Notes: generated by a model not told the origin, from the sequence alone. Shown: positions 49,177-61,424, counted from the first letter of the stretch. The stretch: 64,000 nucleotides of DNA from Medicago truncatula (GCF_003473485.1 NC_053043.1:4164001-4228000); one strand, 5' to 3'. Numbers and translations are program-made.

Positions 49177-52100
49177 ATGCTTCCTCTTCTTTTCTTCCTT
49201 CTCCTTCTCCAACCACTAACCATTCTCTCTCTCAACCAAGAAGGTCTCTACCTACACCAATTCAAACTCTCCTTAGACGATCCATCCTCTTCCTTATCCA
49301 CATGGAACAACAACAACCCAACACCTTGTACCTGGTCAGGCATAACCTGCGACCCAACAAACACAACTGTAACAAAAATCAACCTCTCAAACTTCAACCT
49401 AGCTGGTCCATTACAAACCTCAACTCTCTGTCGTCTCACAAACTTAACCACCCTTATCCTAACAAACAACTTAATAAACCAAACACTTCCTTTAGATATT
49501 TCTACTTGCACCTCCCTTACTCACTTAGACCTCTCTAACAATCTCCTCATTGGCACACTCCCACATACACTAACACACCTCCCTAACCTCCGTTATCTTG
49601 ATTTAACAGCAAACAACTTCTCAGGCTCAATCCCAACCTCATTCGGAACATTTCCCAAACTAGAAGTGCTTTCACTCGTTTACAATCTTCTAGAATCTTC
49701 TATTCCACCTTCCCTCGCAAACATTACCTCTTTGAAAACACTCAATCTGTCATTTAACCCCTTTCTACCTTCTCCGATCCCCCCGGAGTTCGGAAACCTA
49801 ACTAACCTCGAAGTTCTATGGCTTAGTTCATGTAATCTTGTTGGTAATATTCCTCATTCGTTTGGAAAATTGAAGAAACTTAGTGTTTTTGATCTTTCTA
49901 TGAATAGTCTTGAAGGTTCTATACCGAGTTCGATTGTTGAAATGACGAGTTTGAAGCAGATTGAGTTTTATAACAACTCGTTTTCCGGTGAATTACCGGT
50001 GGGAATGTCGAATCTTACTTCGTTGAGGTTGATTGATATTTCTATGAACCATATTGGTGGTGAAATTCCTGATGAGTTGTGTAGATTACCTCTTGAGAGT
50101 CTTAATTTGTTTGAGAATAGGTTTACCGGTGAGTTGCCGGTGAGTATAGCTGATTCTCCGAATCTTTATGAGTTAAAGGTTTTTGAGAATTTACTCACCG
50201 GTGAGTTACCGGAGAAGCTAGGGAAGAATGGTCCGTTGATTTATTTTGATGTTTCGAATAATAAGTTTTCCGGTAGGATTCCGGTGAGTTTGTGTGAACG
50301 TGGCGCGTTGGAGGAACTTTTGATGATACATAATGAATTCTCTGGCGAGATTCCAGGGAGTTTAGGGGAGTGTCGGACATTGACGCGCGTTAGGTTGGGT
50401 TTTAATAAGTTGTCAGGTGAAGTTCCGGCGGGTTTTTGGGGTCTGCCGCATGTTTATCTTCTTGAGCTTGTTGATAACTTGTTTTCTGGTTCAATTGGTA
50501 AGACTATTGGTGGAGCTGGGAATTTGTCTCAGTTGACTTTGACGAATAATAATTTCTCTGGTGTGATTCCTGAAGAGATTGGATTGTTGGAAAATCTTCA
50601 GGAATTTTCGGGTGGTAATAACCGGTTTAATTCTTCATTGCCCGAGAGTATTGTGAATCTTCATCAGCTTGGGATTCTTGATCTTCACAAGAATAATCTT
50701 TCTGGGGAGCTTCCAAAAGGGATTCAATCTCTTAAGAAACTCAATGAGTTGAATTTGGCTGGTAATGAGGTTGGTGGGAAAATTCCTGAAGAAATTGGGA
50801 GTATGTCTGTGCTTAACTTTCTTGATCTTTCTAATAATCGATTTTGGGGAAATGTTCCGGTGAGTTTGCAGAACTTGAAACTCAATCAGATGAATTTGTC
50901 TTACAATATGCTTTCTGGAGAGATTCCACCTCTCATGGCTAAGGATATGTATAGGGATAGTTTTATTGGTAATCCTGGTTTGTGTGGAGATTTGAAAGGT
51001 TTGTGTGATGTCAAAGGGGAGGGTAAGAGTAAAAATTTTGTTTGGTTGCTTAGAACTATTTTCATAGTTGCAGCTTTAGTGTTAGTCTTTGGTTTGATTT
51101 GGTTTTACTTCAAGTACATGAATATCAAGAAAGCTAGATCCATTGATAAAACGAAATGGACATTGATGTCGTTTCATAAACTGGGTTTTGGTGAAGATGA
51201 GGTCTTGAATTGTCTTGATGAAGATAATGTCATAGGGAGTGGATCTTCCGGGAAAGTCTACAAGGTTGTGCTTCGCAACGGGGAAGCTGTTGCTGTGAAG
51301 AAGATATGGGGCGGAGTCAGAATGGAAACCGAGAGTGGAGATGTTGAAAAGAACCGATTTCAAGACGATGCTTTTGATGCAGAGGTTGAAACTTTGGGCA
51401 AGATTAGGCATAAGAACATTGTCAAGCTATGGTGTTGCTGTACCACTAGAGATTGCAAGCTATTGGTTTATGAGTATATGCCAAATGGTAGTCTTGGTGA
51501 TTTGCTGCATAGCAATAAAGGAGGGTTGTTGGATTGGCCAACTAGGTATAAGATAGCTCTTGCTTCTGCAGAAGGCCTCTCTTATCTGCATCATGACTGT
51601 GTTCCTCCTATTGTTCATAGAGATGTTAAATCTAATAACATCTTGTTGGATGAAGACTTTAGTGCAAGGGTCGCAGATTTTGGGGTAGCTAAGGCGGTCG
51701 AATCCAATGGGAAAGGAACAAAGTCCATGTCTGTCATAGCTGGGTCTTGTGGGTATATCGCACCAGGTTAGCTGATTTCATGATATTCTTTCCACTTTTC
51801 TTCACATGTTTAATCTTATTTTGATGACTATGAGATACAATTATGTGGTACTATTTGTGATTAACTCATAATCATTGCATTTGCTGATTACTTATATTAT
51901 ACTAAATAAATTAAGCTTCATGAAAAGTTTGATATCAAATAGTTTCTTTTTTGCTTTGCCATGGCATTCTTAATACATCATTTTATTAACACCTTCTGAT
52001 TGTCTTTTTGAAATTGAAATAATTATCACCTTCCAAGTCTAATATAGTGAGAATGTATTCTTTTGGAGCCAAATTGACACGCGATTGTTACCTTTTGCAG

Positions 52101-52492
52101 AATATGCATACACACTTAGAGTGAATGAGAAGAGTGACACATACAGTTTTGGTGTTGTTATCCTTGAGTTAGTCACTGGAAGGAAGCCTATAGATCCTGA
52201 ATTTGGGGAAAAAGACTTGGTTATGTGGGCATGCAACACCTTGGATCAGAAAGGTGTTGACCATGTTCTTGACTCAAGGCTTGATTCTTTTTACAAAGAA
52301 GAAATTTGCAAGGTCCTGAATATTGGCCTAATGTGCACTAGTCCTCTTCCAATTAACCGGCCTGCAATGAGAAGAGTGGTGAAGATGTTACTAGAAGTAG
52401 GCCCAGAGAGCCAAACAAAGTCTTCCCAAAAAGATGGAAAGTTGTCCCCTTATTACTATGATGATGGATCAGATCATGGAAGTGTTGCTTAA
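49177..52492 (+). CDS. LRR receptor-like kinase, HAESA/HSL1 type
   Basis: Two exons, 49,177-51,766 and 52,101-52,492, joined in frame at the kinase APE-equivalent region (IAP-EYAYT), give 993 residues. Order: hydrophobic signal peptide at 1-18, LRR N-terminal cap (TPCTWSGITCD), about 20 leucine-rich repeats with the N-x-F/L-S/T-G-x-I/L-P plant pattern, SFIGNPGLCGD, a single membrane helix at about 624-646, then the kinase. The Gly loop is GSGSSGKV from 687, the catalytic lysine is K708, HRD is at 814-816 and DFG at 834-836, so it is an RD kinase with no missing key residue. Closest by memory is Arabidopsis HSL1. HAESA/HSL kinases at the plasma membrane perceive IDA/IDL or CLE-type peptides with SERK co-receptors in abscission and development; the ligand here is inference. 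The last intron position is typical for the family. Confidence 0.94.
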
Positions 52493-53817
52493 TTTTGTTA
52501 AAGGGTTGAGATTATTTGATTCAGAAGAGGAGGTTAGGGAGTTCTAACTAAGCTTTTCTTTTTGGTTATTAGTACTTATTAAAGTGTCAACTTTCCCTCC
52601 AAGTTTTCCACTCATGATTTGTTTGACAAAAGTTGAAATATCATGACTAGAAGTTGATATTTATTACTCTGTAAAGTTGGTCGACTTCAAGGCCCTCCCT
52701 AGTTAATTTACTTTGGGTTTGCATTAATATCTCTTATATTCAGAAGTGTGATATTCTCACTGTTAAAAAGATGCGACTCATCTCTGAGAATATGTAGTAC
52801 TAATTTCAGATAATTTCAAATTTCATAATAGAAAACTGTCCCTACATTTGGAATCTGTAGTTAAACCATGCTCAAACGCTGATGAATTTTTGGATGTTTC
52901 CAGTTTAAATTCTTTGACTGCCATATACGTGAAAATTTACATCTTGCAGTGCTATCAGATATGTGCTGGGTACAGCTATGAGAAAAATGAGTTAATGAGG
53001 TAGTTAGGCAGACACTGCCCTTCCTGGTCCCTTGTTTAAATGCAGGTTCCATCCATGTGTGTTGATAGTAGTAGTCTACTAGTACTACTGTATTTTTGTG
53101 ATTAATGCTACTGGGGTATATAGATATTATTACTAGTATATTGTCAAATGATTAGGGGTATCACAGTGTTATTTTTGGCTGAATTCAGCTGTGAAATTTT
53201 GCCAATTATTTGGTCAATTCTTATTTTGGCCGGTGGTTAGTTTTTTTATGACAACCATTCAATTGTTTAATGAAAGATATGTGAATTTATTGGGATGTTG
53301 ATAATGTATTTTTGTGTGATGGACACAACTCTTGTTATATCCGACTTCTTTAATTTTTATCCAAAATTTAGTGTGGTAGGAATACAAAGCTTTCAATTAA
53401 GGATTAATTGTGTCTTGGTGTGTGACTTTCATTGGCTAAATATTTTTTGAAATTGGGAGCCCTTTAATTTTTCAATTTTTTGATAAAAGCTCAAATAGAT
53501 GCCCAAAGGTAGACTTGACTTGATAAAAGTCACTTGAGCTCCAAAAAACTTCCCCTTCCAAAATTCGGCATCCAAACATACCCTAAAACAACTTTTTTAA
53601 GGTGATTGTTAAGTAAATAAAAATATAATTTTATTCGGAATAATTAAAGTATCTGATATTTAATACTCCTAGTTGTTTTGATAAAATACTCCTAGTTAAA
53701 AATATTTAATGAAGTTTATTAAATGTTAGTACTTGAAAATATTCATCAACGGTGTGATTGTGTTTGTACTAGTGTGTACATATTAAATGCATCTAAACGT
53801 ATCTCACCGTAGAAGCA
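52493..53817. other. 3' flank and spacer
   Basis: The first 200 bases or so are probably the receptor kinase 3' UTR. The rest is AT-rich with no gene or repeat I can support. Confidence 0.45.
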
Positions 53818-54196
53818 ACATTCTACGAATTTTTTATTTTTTTTTCTGACCCTTTTGTCAAAAAAAAATTCAAGTCTGATCTCCTATTTGAATTTTTTTT
53901 CCAAAATGACCCACTTTTTTTTTTTTTTTTTTTTTGTCCTATTCGCCGTTTTGACAGCCGTCGCGTCATGACTGACCACTATTTTTTTTTTAATTTTTTT
54001 TCTCATTCCCGCCATTTGAACTGGCGGGACTCATTTTTATTTTTTCTTCGTTTTTTCTTTTTTTTGGCAGCACTTTTTTACATTTAAACACAACAAATAA
54101 TAATGATAGATAAAAATATAGTAATGATAATGATGATATATTTAATTTAAAAACACTAATTATTTTATTCATAAGAAATAAAAACAAAAACAAAAA

Positions 54197-54679
54197 CTAC
54201 TTTCTCCGCGGAAACCAATTACGCCAATGTAAACTATGACCTCCCGTAGCACATAATTTATCTTTTTTATTTCGTACGGATCGTTGGTTTTGCTCTTGCT
54301 CTTCCTCGTGCTCTTCCTGTTCCACATCCTCGTCAAGAATTTCAACATCATCATTAGTTTCCATAGCGATTTCATTTTGCACTTGTGAAGCTGAGTTGGT
54401 CCAGATTTCATTAACGAAGTCATCGTCATTAAACCCTGCTGCCAGACTTTCTATGGTATTAGTTTGTGAATTTGGCCATTGAGGTGCGTAGCTTGTTTGG
54501 GGATAGTTTACAAAGTGTGGAGGGGTTGGTAGGTTGAACGAGGAGTATTGTGATTGGTCTGGATAACTGGTTTGTGTGGTGTATTGAGTTGGATTGAAGT
54601 CATCAAATGAATAGTTTGATGTTCGAGAGCTTTCTCCATGATGACTTTGTTGAGAATAGCTTGGACATGCAGGATATGC
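54197..54679 (-). pseudogene. C-terminal tail of the element's second gene (Ser/Gln/Tyr-rich)
   Basis: About 160 open codons with no start codon, ending in a stop at 54,197-54,199. The tail is rich in Ser, Gln, Thr and Tyr (for example PTQYTTQTSYPDQ), then an acidic Glu/Gln stretch, then a basic end CATGGHSLHWRNWFPRRK. Low-complexity tails like this follow plant mobile domains in transposon-encoded proteins, so a PMD gene is my best guess, but no PMD core is left to prove it. Confidence 0.55.
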
Positions 54680-54683
54680 CCTA

Positions 54684-55502
54684 AACGTACCCTTGTTCGA
54701 TTACTATCGTGGTGTAATTCAGGAGGCAAATCAGCGTGCATTAGATTGGGTGGACAATATTCCAAAAGAAAAATGGACTCAAGCATATGATGAGGGTCGA
54801 CGATGGGGCCACATGACAAGCAACATCGTTGAGTCGTGGAACTCTGTGTTTAAGGGAACACGCAACCTACCTGTTACACCTATAGTTCAATCAACCTACT
54901 ATAGGCTGGCATGTCTCTTTGCTGATAGGGCTCAAAAAGCGTTTGCAAGGGTAGGTTCCAGAGATTTGTTCAGTGAATATTGCCAAAATGCTATTAAGGA
55001 TGACATTGTTAAGTCCAACACCCATCATGTCGAACAGTTTGACCGAGAAAGGTATACCTTCTCAGTCCGTGAGACCGTCAACTACAGGGAGGGAAGGCCG
55101 ATGGGAACTTTCAAGGTGGACCTACGAGCGGGGTGGTGTGATTGTGGGAAATTTCAAGCTTTACATTTGCCATGTTCTCTTGTCATAGCCGCATGTTCTT
55201 CATTTCGCCATGACTACACAACCCTTATTCCACCTGTGTTCAAAAACGAGAGTGTTTACTCCATCTACAACACACCCTTCAAAGTAGTCCACGACAAGAG
55301 TTATTGGCTCCCATACGACGGTCCCGTGCTTTGCCATAATCCAAACATGCGAAGACTAAAGAAAGGTCGATCTAATAGTACCCGCATAAGGACTGAAATG
55401 GACGAGGAGGTGGTGGAGAGGACTCCGACACCGAGACAGTGTGGGTTGTGTCGGCATACCAGTCATATTAGGAGAAATTGTCCGAGTATAAATAATCGGT
55501 AG
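54684..55502 (+). pseudogene. MULE transposase C-terminal half (SWIM and zinc knuckle)
   Basis: Open from the deletion breakpoint to the stop at 55,500, without a proper start; the first 269 codons usually shown begin at a TTG. It holds NIVESWNSVFKGTRNLPVTP, typical of MuDR-type transposases downstream of the catalytic core. Next is a SWIM zinc-binding region, CDCGKFQALHLPC, and then a CCHC knuckle, CGLCRHTSHIRRNC. The last ligand of the SWIM motif (CxH) reads CSL, so the histidine is lost. The catalytic DDE part is deleted. It cannot mobilise the element alone. Confidence 0.88.
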
Positions 55503-55870
55503 TTAATAACGTTGTGTATTATGTGTTCAAATAAATTAATATATTTTTATCTATCATTATTATTTGTTGTGTTTTTATCTATCATTATTAATATATTATG
55601 TGTTCAAAAAAAAGAAAAAACGAAAAAATAAAATAAAAAATGAGTCCCGCCAGTTCAAATGGCGGGAATGAGAAAAAAAAATAGTGGCCAGTCATGACGC
55701 GACGACTGTCAGACCGGCGGCCAGTCCCGCCATTTGAGATGGCAGGAACGGCGAATAGGACAAAAAAAAAAAAACAAAAGTGGGTCATTTTGGAAATTTT
55801 TTTCAATAGGGGTGAGACTCGAATTTGTTTTTGACAAAAGGGTCAGAAAAAAGAAAATTTCACATTCTAC

Positions 55871-56707
55871 AATATTGTTGTGAGGAGGTGAAGCCAAACA
55901 ATCGTGATTCTTAACAAAATTAAACACATGCCAAGAGGTAGCTTGAAAGGAAATGTGCATTCATTGCACCTTTCAACCTAAAAACAAGCACAAGCATTAT
56001 GTGGCATCTCTAACATGTCACTGTCTACGTTTATAATTTTTTAAGTTTGTCCTTTAAATTTCGCATAGTTGACCTTTTTTTTGGTGTCTGTTACAATATT
56101 GATTTGGACATAATGTTGCTTTGTGACAGTTCACATGTCTGTGTTTGTCTGGTCATAAGTCATAGTTAAGAGAGTATGGAGAAAAGACGAGAGAAGGAAA
56201 GGGAGGAAATGGTTGAAAGATAGTTTCCAAACCCTTTCTTTCAACTTTGTTTTCAAGAGAGTTTGCATTTAGCTTTGCCTCAAGGGGATTGAATTTGAAA
56301 GAAATATATGAAACCATCATCAAAGTGGGTTATAGTATCAAGAAAGTATTAATAACATAAATCAATCACCTTGCCAGTAAAAATACATGGAAAATGAAAA
56401 AAGTTAATTGTGGAATGTCTATATTTGTGCAAATAATTTTTGCACTTTAGTGCTTTCTCAGACTCAGGCATATTTGTAGCCAAGCACTTGTGGCATACAA
56501 AAAATTCCTTTTCTCAGACTCAGGCATATTTGTAGCCAAGCACTTGTGGCATACCAAAAATTCCTTTCAAAACTTATAATTAAAAGTTAAAACGACCAAT
56601 ATCAATTTCTTGCATGATGCTCAAATTGATAAATGGTACAAAATATACAAGGTTTCTTCTCTGCTACAAAAAAAAATAAAAATGAAGGACATGATTGAAG
56701 CACTTGG
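55871..56707. other. Spacer with a 56-bp tandem duplication
   Basis: Units 56,455-56,510 and 56,511-56,566 are nearly identical ('ttctcagactcaggcatatt'...). The rest is AT-rich with no gene. The last bases are the TRM61 3' UTR. Confidence 0.7.
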
Positions 56708-59700
56708 TCATGAAAAGCATTTAAGTCTTGCAAATGTCAAATAGCCTGTGTGTCCTCTAGCCTCATCACAAGGTCTAGCCATGACAGAAGAAGTAGGATT
56801 GCTGAGAACATAGTTTCCATCTGAACACTGTCTTCTCTTGCAAGGAAGAGAACCATTGTCATCTCCATGAAAGCTTTTCGTTTTCACTTCTCGAACTTCA
56901 TATGTGCGTAACAGTACCTCAAATGTCCTTATATCTTTCACATAAGCAAAATATAAACATAGAAATTTGTTAGTAGGCCTAATTTAGTTGAATTTTATGT
57001 TAGAATAAATAGAATAGAAGACGGGAATAGGGGGATATCTGATTTTTTGTAGGCTCTCTAACTCTTAGTGGGCTGTTTTTTTTCTTCCGGTTTTTCCCCT
57101 TTTATATCTCTTAATACAGTTTCTGTATTTCCCCTTTGTCACACAACTTTGTTAGAAATTTATTTCCAAAGTTTTGTCAATAAATCCACAAGCAATTATC
57201 AAGTAAATTAAGAGTAAAACAGTAGAGTCCAAACTGATTCTAACACTGGTATCAGAAAGCAGTTGATCCAGGCAGTTATTCCTTGCAATTCTGATCTTGG
57301 TAGCAATTAATGGTTACAAGGTGCAGAATGGATGCAAGAATCAAATTTTTAAAACGTGCCTATGAAGGATACATGGCCATACGGAAGGAAATTCAGGAGT
57401 TGCAACGACTTCTAGAGGCAGAGAAGTTTGAATCACAAAGAAGGATTGAGGAATTGCTGGAAACAGTAAGAGGCATGATTCTGCATAATGAACATGATCA
57501 ATTCCATAGAGGAAATTATTTTGGAAATGGAGATGGCAATGGCGTAAGAGAGGATTTTAAATCTGGCTCCAAACAGAAATGGCAGAAATTAACTATTCCA
57601 ATATTTGATGGAGAGGATGCGTTTGGTTGGACAAGTAGAGTGGAACGATATTTTGAATTGGAGGGTGTAGGTGAGCACGAGAAAATTCAAGCTGCTAAGA
57701 TTGCCATGGAAGGCAAGGCCCTTACATGGTCTCAATTGTGGGAATTTTGTGCATGAAATTCTACTTGGGAGGATTTGAAGGCAGCAATCATACGAAGATT
57801 TGAACCGTCCATACTTCAGAGCCCTTGTGAATCATTACCAAGTCTCAAACAAACGGGGACTGTGGAGGAATATAGAGAACAATTTGAATTATACGCTGGA
57901 CCACTCGTAAGGGCTGAACGAGAGCATCTTAAAGCAATTTTTCTCAATGGACTGAAGGATGTAGTGAAGGCAGAACTGAAATTGCACCCAGTAAACTCCT
58001 TACCAGAGATGATGGACTATGCCCAAATAATTGATCAGAAGAATTTTTTGATAAATAAGGGTACTGTTAGGATGAATGAAGGGGGCAGTTTCGCTAAAAG
58101 CCATCCAAGAAACAGAACCGCGACGTGGGAACCAATCAACAAGTTAGCACTTCAGACAAAGTCCTTGGGAAACAGTTCCATTGGAGAATCTAGTGCAGGA
58201 GGACGACAGGATCATTTAGGGGAAGAGCGTTTAGAAGATTAATGGAATGACAAAACGCGAGAAAAATCAAGGGTGGTTGAGAGAGAATAGGCTCTCTAAC
58301 TCCTAGTCGGCAGTTATTTTCAGTTATTTCCCGTTTTCTATCTCTTGCTGCTGAAGTTTTTGTATTTTCTGTATTTCCCTTTTGTAACACAACTCTGATC
58401 GAAAGTTGTTTCCAGAGTTTCATCAATAAATCCACAAGTAATTATCCAGTAAATATTTTTTTCTTTCTGAACAAGCCAAAATGAGATATATTAAACCAAA
58501 CTGATTCTAATAGAATTCTGTCAGAAAATTGCTGCATGTTGCACATGCAACTTGAAACAGAAAGAAAATGCAAACAAAGATGAGGAAAATCAGAAAATAT
58601 ATATGAGGACAGAAAGAAGAAATCATTATCGAAGTTTACGAAAGTGCATTTTAAAAATAGATTGGAAATTTTTGAAACATTGTTTTCAGTATTTTCTGAA
58701 ATGTATTCTCTCTGGTTTGCTTTCATCTTCTCTTGATCATAACTAAAAAGGAGAAAATCTATAATCAAATGCCATTCCATCCTTCATACAAAGCAAAAAT
58801 GCAATGTTATTAGAACGTAAACAGGTCCTAAAAAAGTACCTGTGAAGCAGGACTGAAGTGCATCACATGATCGTTGTACTTGTTCGATACACGGAGAGAA
58901 CGAGCAAAATGTGCCATCTTGTTTAAGCATTTTTGCAGCTGAAGGAATAGCCAACCAAGGTTGAGGTAGATCCAAAAATACAGAATCAGCCAATTCATTT
59001 AATTCATCAGGAAATCCCTCACCCTGAATGTCCCTAACTCCACAACTGATTAAACTGCTTAAACCTATTCTCTCAAAATCATCCCTGCAAATAATTAACA
59101 AATTAAGTAAGCTTATGATTTACTTAATGATTCAACTTTCTACCTAACCCTACATAACCCTTGTCACTTGGAAAAAAGTAATGTAGAAAGTGTAATTATA
59201 AACTAGTTTCAAGATATTTTTCTTCCCGACGTACAAGAAATTTAAATCATATTAAGTCCTTACGTGACTATGGAATTAACAGACTACTAGTATATCAACT
59301 TGTACAGAACAGAAGAACTGAAATTTTGAATAATGGAATATTATTCATCAAACATATAGCTTGCTATTTCATAAGCATAAAACAACAAATGAACGCTAAT
59401 AAAGCAAGAGTTTAAATTTGAATCATTGTCGGCGTAAAGTACTACACGGTGAAATCAATCGCGGATAACAAAAAATGCTTATTGTTAAAACTCTGCTACA
59501 CTATAGCGCAACCCCCAGGGGTTGTCCTGGTGGTGTAGAATTGAGACCTACGTGTGTGCTCCTCTTTAGGTCCCATGTTTGAATCCCCCAGGTGCAAACA
59601 ATTTCCGTGTTGGGCCAGTCCGCACAAAACATTATTCTGGATTCAATTGGGCCCCACCGCTAGTGTTGGTGGAATTGGTCCCCTAGATTAATCGATCCTG

Positions 59701-60281
59701 GAACCAAATAGCAAGTTTCTAAAAAAAAAAAAAAATAGTGCATGCTATAGCAACTGCTATTTGACAACATTTTTACTAAATAGCATATCACGGAACAATA
59801 GCGGTTTTTTCAAATTCCTGGTTTGTTACCTAGCTGATGCCGCTCTTTGTTCATGAAAATCAAATGTATAAACATGTCCGTTCGGCGCAATTGCCCTAGC
59901 AAGTGAAGTAGTCAAAGATCCACTACCAGTTCCAGATTCAAGAACCAAACAACCAGCAACAATTTCCAAGTACATGATAACAAAACTAATATCAGGAATA
60001 TAGAGAATTTGAGTCCTGTGATTTAACACTAGAGTCCATAATTCTGGTGTGGGAGCTAACAAGTAAACAAAATCACCCTTATTGTTGAATACTTTAGAGC
60101 CAAAAGGCTTTCCAATCCAATCAGAATGTTTAAAAGCACCTAAAGAGTTCTGAAAGACTGAACCCTCAGACACTGTTACAGCTTTCATATTGCCATGTTT
60201 TACGTAAACAATAACAAGATTGCCGTCATGAATCTTTCGGTTGAATGCTATTGTTTTTTCAGGATTACTAGTCAATAACAT
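56708..60281 (-). CDS. TRM61: tRNA (adenine58-N1)-methyltransferase catalytic subunit, TRM61/TRMT61A type
   Basis: Exons in transcript order are 60,281-59,830, 59,084-58,840 and 56,934-56,708; GT-AG junctions keep frame and give 307 residues. The SAM-binding motif I is ESGTGSGS at about 115-122. VYTFDFHEQRA follows, then FLDLPQPW with the catalytic-type Asp, CSFSPCIEQVQ, and the conserved end RTFEVLLRTYEVRE...ARGHTGYLTFARLKC. Trm61 pairs with Trm6 to make m1A58 in the T loop of tRNAs in the nucleus. The ATG at 60,281 fits the family start; the frame stays open upstream, probably into a 5' UTR intron ending near 60,307. Intron 1 contains a SINE, and intron 2 a shrunken LTR retrotransposon in antisense orientation. 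All family motifs are kept, so the gene is probably functional. Confidence 0.93.
56998..57245 (+). repeat. 5' LTR of the retroelement
   Basis: 248 bp, TG...CA ends with a short inverted terminus TGTTAGAA/TTCTAACA. It shares the 'aggctctctaactc', 'cacacaactttg' and 'atcaataaatccacaag'-type phrases with the 3' copy. Confidence 0.8.
57310..58242 (+). pseudogene. Retrotransposon gag fragment
   Basis: Two open parts (57,310-57,756 and 57,775-58,242) lie in the same frame, split by a TGA at 57,754 (within WEFCA-stop-NSTWEDL). The protein has a coiled-coil-like N-terminus, then the plant Retrotrans_gag pattern: KLTIPIFDGEDAFGW, RVERYFEL, ALTWSQLW, WEDLKAAIIRRFEP and EEYREQFELYAG. The zinc knuckle and all of pol are missing. 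Confidence 0.85.
58282..58512 (+). repeat. Truncated 3' LTR of the retroelement
   Basis: It aligns to the 5' LTR from 'aataggctctctaactc' to 'ccaaactgattctaata' with many differences. The start of the LTR is missing at the junction with gag sequence. Confidence 0.7.
59507..59734 (+). mobile_element. SINE in TRM61 intron 1
   Basis: About 230 bp with a weak box A (GGTGGTGTAGAATTGAG), a box B-like CATGTTTGAATCCCCC, a conserved-looking body (gttgggccagtccgcacaaa, ggaattggtcccctag) and a poly-A tail at about 59,721-59,734. It is inserted antisense to the TRM61 transcript. Confidence 0.65.
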
Positions 60282-60975
60282 CTTGAAAGGCTTCAAATTT
60301 TTCAACCTAGTGAAAAAGAAAAACCATATGTCATCCACAAGCCAATTACATATGTGATTATGTGTGAGTATATATAGGGTATGTTTCGATAAACAACTTA
60401 ATTTAAGGCTTGTAAGGTAAGTCATTATCATATAAGTGCTTGTCTATACATCATTTCTATATAATAAGATAAAATGAATTCACAAGTAAACAAAACATTA
60501 TTGGAAAAAATAATTGAATGGATGAAGGGGAAACCAACCAATATAGATTTGAATTTGAACCAACAAATTTGGATTGACCTAAACACCAGTAGGGGGGTTT
60601 AGAAACTCACTCTGTGTTTCATGAACCAACAAACAACAGCATTGACCTAAACACCAGTAGCCGTTCAATTTGGATTAATTTTTTAGTATTATAATTGAAA
60701 TTGATATCTCATATATAAATGCTAATTAATTTTCATTTTTTTGAAAAATTATAGGGACTGAATTACATTATTTGAAAAAAATAGGGATCGGTGTGCAAAA
60801 TTTGCTTGAATTATAAGGATCAGTATGAGATTCACACTATAGAGTAATGTTGTCCCTATAATTATAAGGATCAAAATTTGCTTGAATTATAAGGATCAAT
60901 ATGAGATTCACACTAAGAGATTTACATTACCTCAAAAAACTCCCACATCCAAATTAAACATTTTTTTTTTTTTTT
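60282..60975. other. TRM61 5' flank
   Basis: AT-rich promoter region. A 'ttggattgacctaaacacc' phrase occurs twice near 60,570 and 60,640. A unit around 'tgcttgaattataaggatca' occurs twice at about 60,807-60,840 and 60,871-60,905. No clear TATA box can be assigned. Confidence 0.45.
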
Positions 60976-61232
60976 ATGGCTGCCACTTCACCTTCCCTTT
61001 CCTTACATACTCCGCCACTCATGGTGGACGGAAAACATGGATTGACCGGAGACCGAACACGCAGGGCCGACCCTAAGATTTTTGTTACTCTGGGCGAAAC
61101 AATAAATTGTGCCTTTGTAATTATTCAATTTTTTTTTCTTGCATTTTTTGTTGCAAAATATTCATTTATAATTAAAGTTATCTAAAAGTATTTTTTAAAT
61201 AGAATTAATCAAAGCGAATTTTATATATATAT

Positions 61233-61420
61233 GAGTTTTGCTAGAAGACACATTTTATGAAGGTGTCTTTTAGCAAGTTATCCTCCTATTGACATTTGCT
61301 AACAGAAACCAACTAATTTTTATGAATGTGTCTTTTAGCAAGTTATAACTAAAAAGTGGATAATCACACCTTAAGGTGTGGCTTGCTAAAAGACACTTCT
61401 AAAGGGTGTCATCTAGCAAA

Positions 61421-61424
<4 letters not shown>
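61233..61424. mobile_element. Nested foldback MITE, 192 bp
   Basis: It starts GAGTTTTGCTAGAAGACAC and ends with the complement of GGGTTTTGCTAGATGACACC. Internal copies of 'gtgtcttttagcaagtta' pair with 'ttgctaaaagacac'. TA-rich sequence flanks both ends, consistent with insertion into a TA repeat. Confidence 0.7.

Larger units (their letters stand above)
53827..55861. mobile_element. Mutator-like element, 2035 bp, 9-bp TSD, internally deleted
   Basis: It is flanked by the perfect 9-bp repeat acattctac (53,818-53,826 and 55,862-55,870). Terminal regions of about 240 bp are inverted copies with 'ctgacccttttgtcaaa', 'gtcctattcgccg', 'gcgtcatgactg' and 'cccgccatttgaact'. The interior keeps the 3' end of one gene on each strand, arranged head to head with both N-terminal parts missing, and the breakpoint lies near 54,680. 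It is a deletion derivative of an autonomous Mutator-like element. Confidence 0.92.
56998..58512 (+). mobile_element. Deleted Gypsy-type LTR retroelement in TRM61 intron 2
   Basis: The 5' LTR (56,998-57,245) starts TGTTAGAA and ends TTCTAACA. A primer-binding site, TGGTATCAGA (57,247-57,256), fits initiator tRNA-Met. Only gag follows, then a 3' LTR from about 58,282 that lacks its first 50 bases or so. pol is absent. The 5-bp flanks do not match, so an exact target duplication is not seen. It lies about 60 bp from exon 3. Confidence 0.82.

Noticed and set aside
58442-58780. Minus-strand ORF of 112 codons in TRM61 intron 2
   Set aside because: Partly antisense of the retroelement LTR and intron sequence; no family resemblance.
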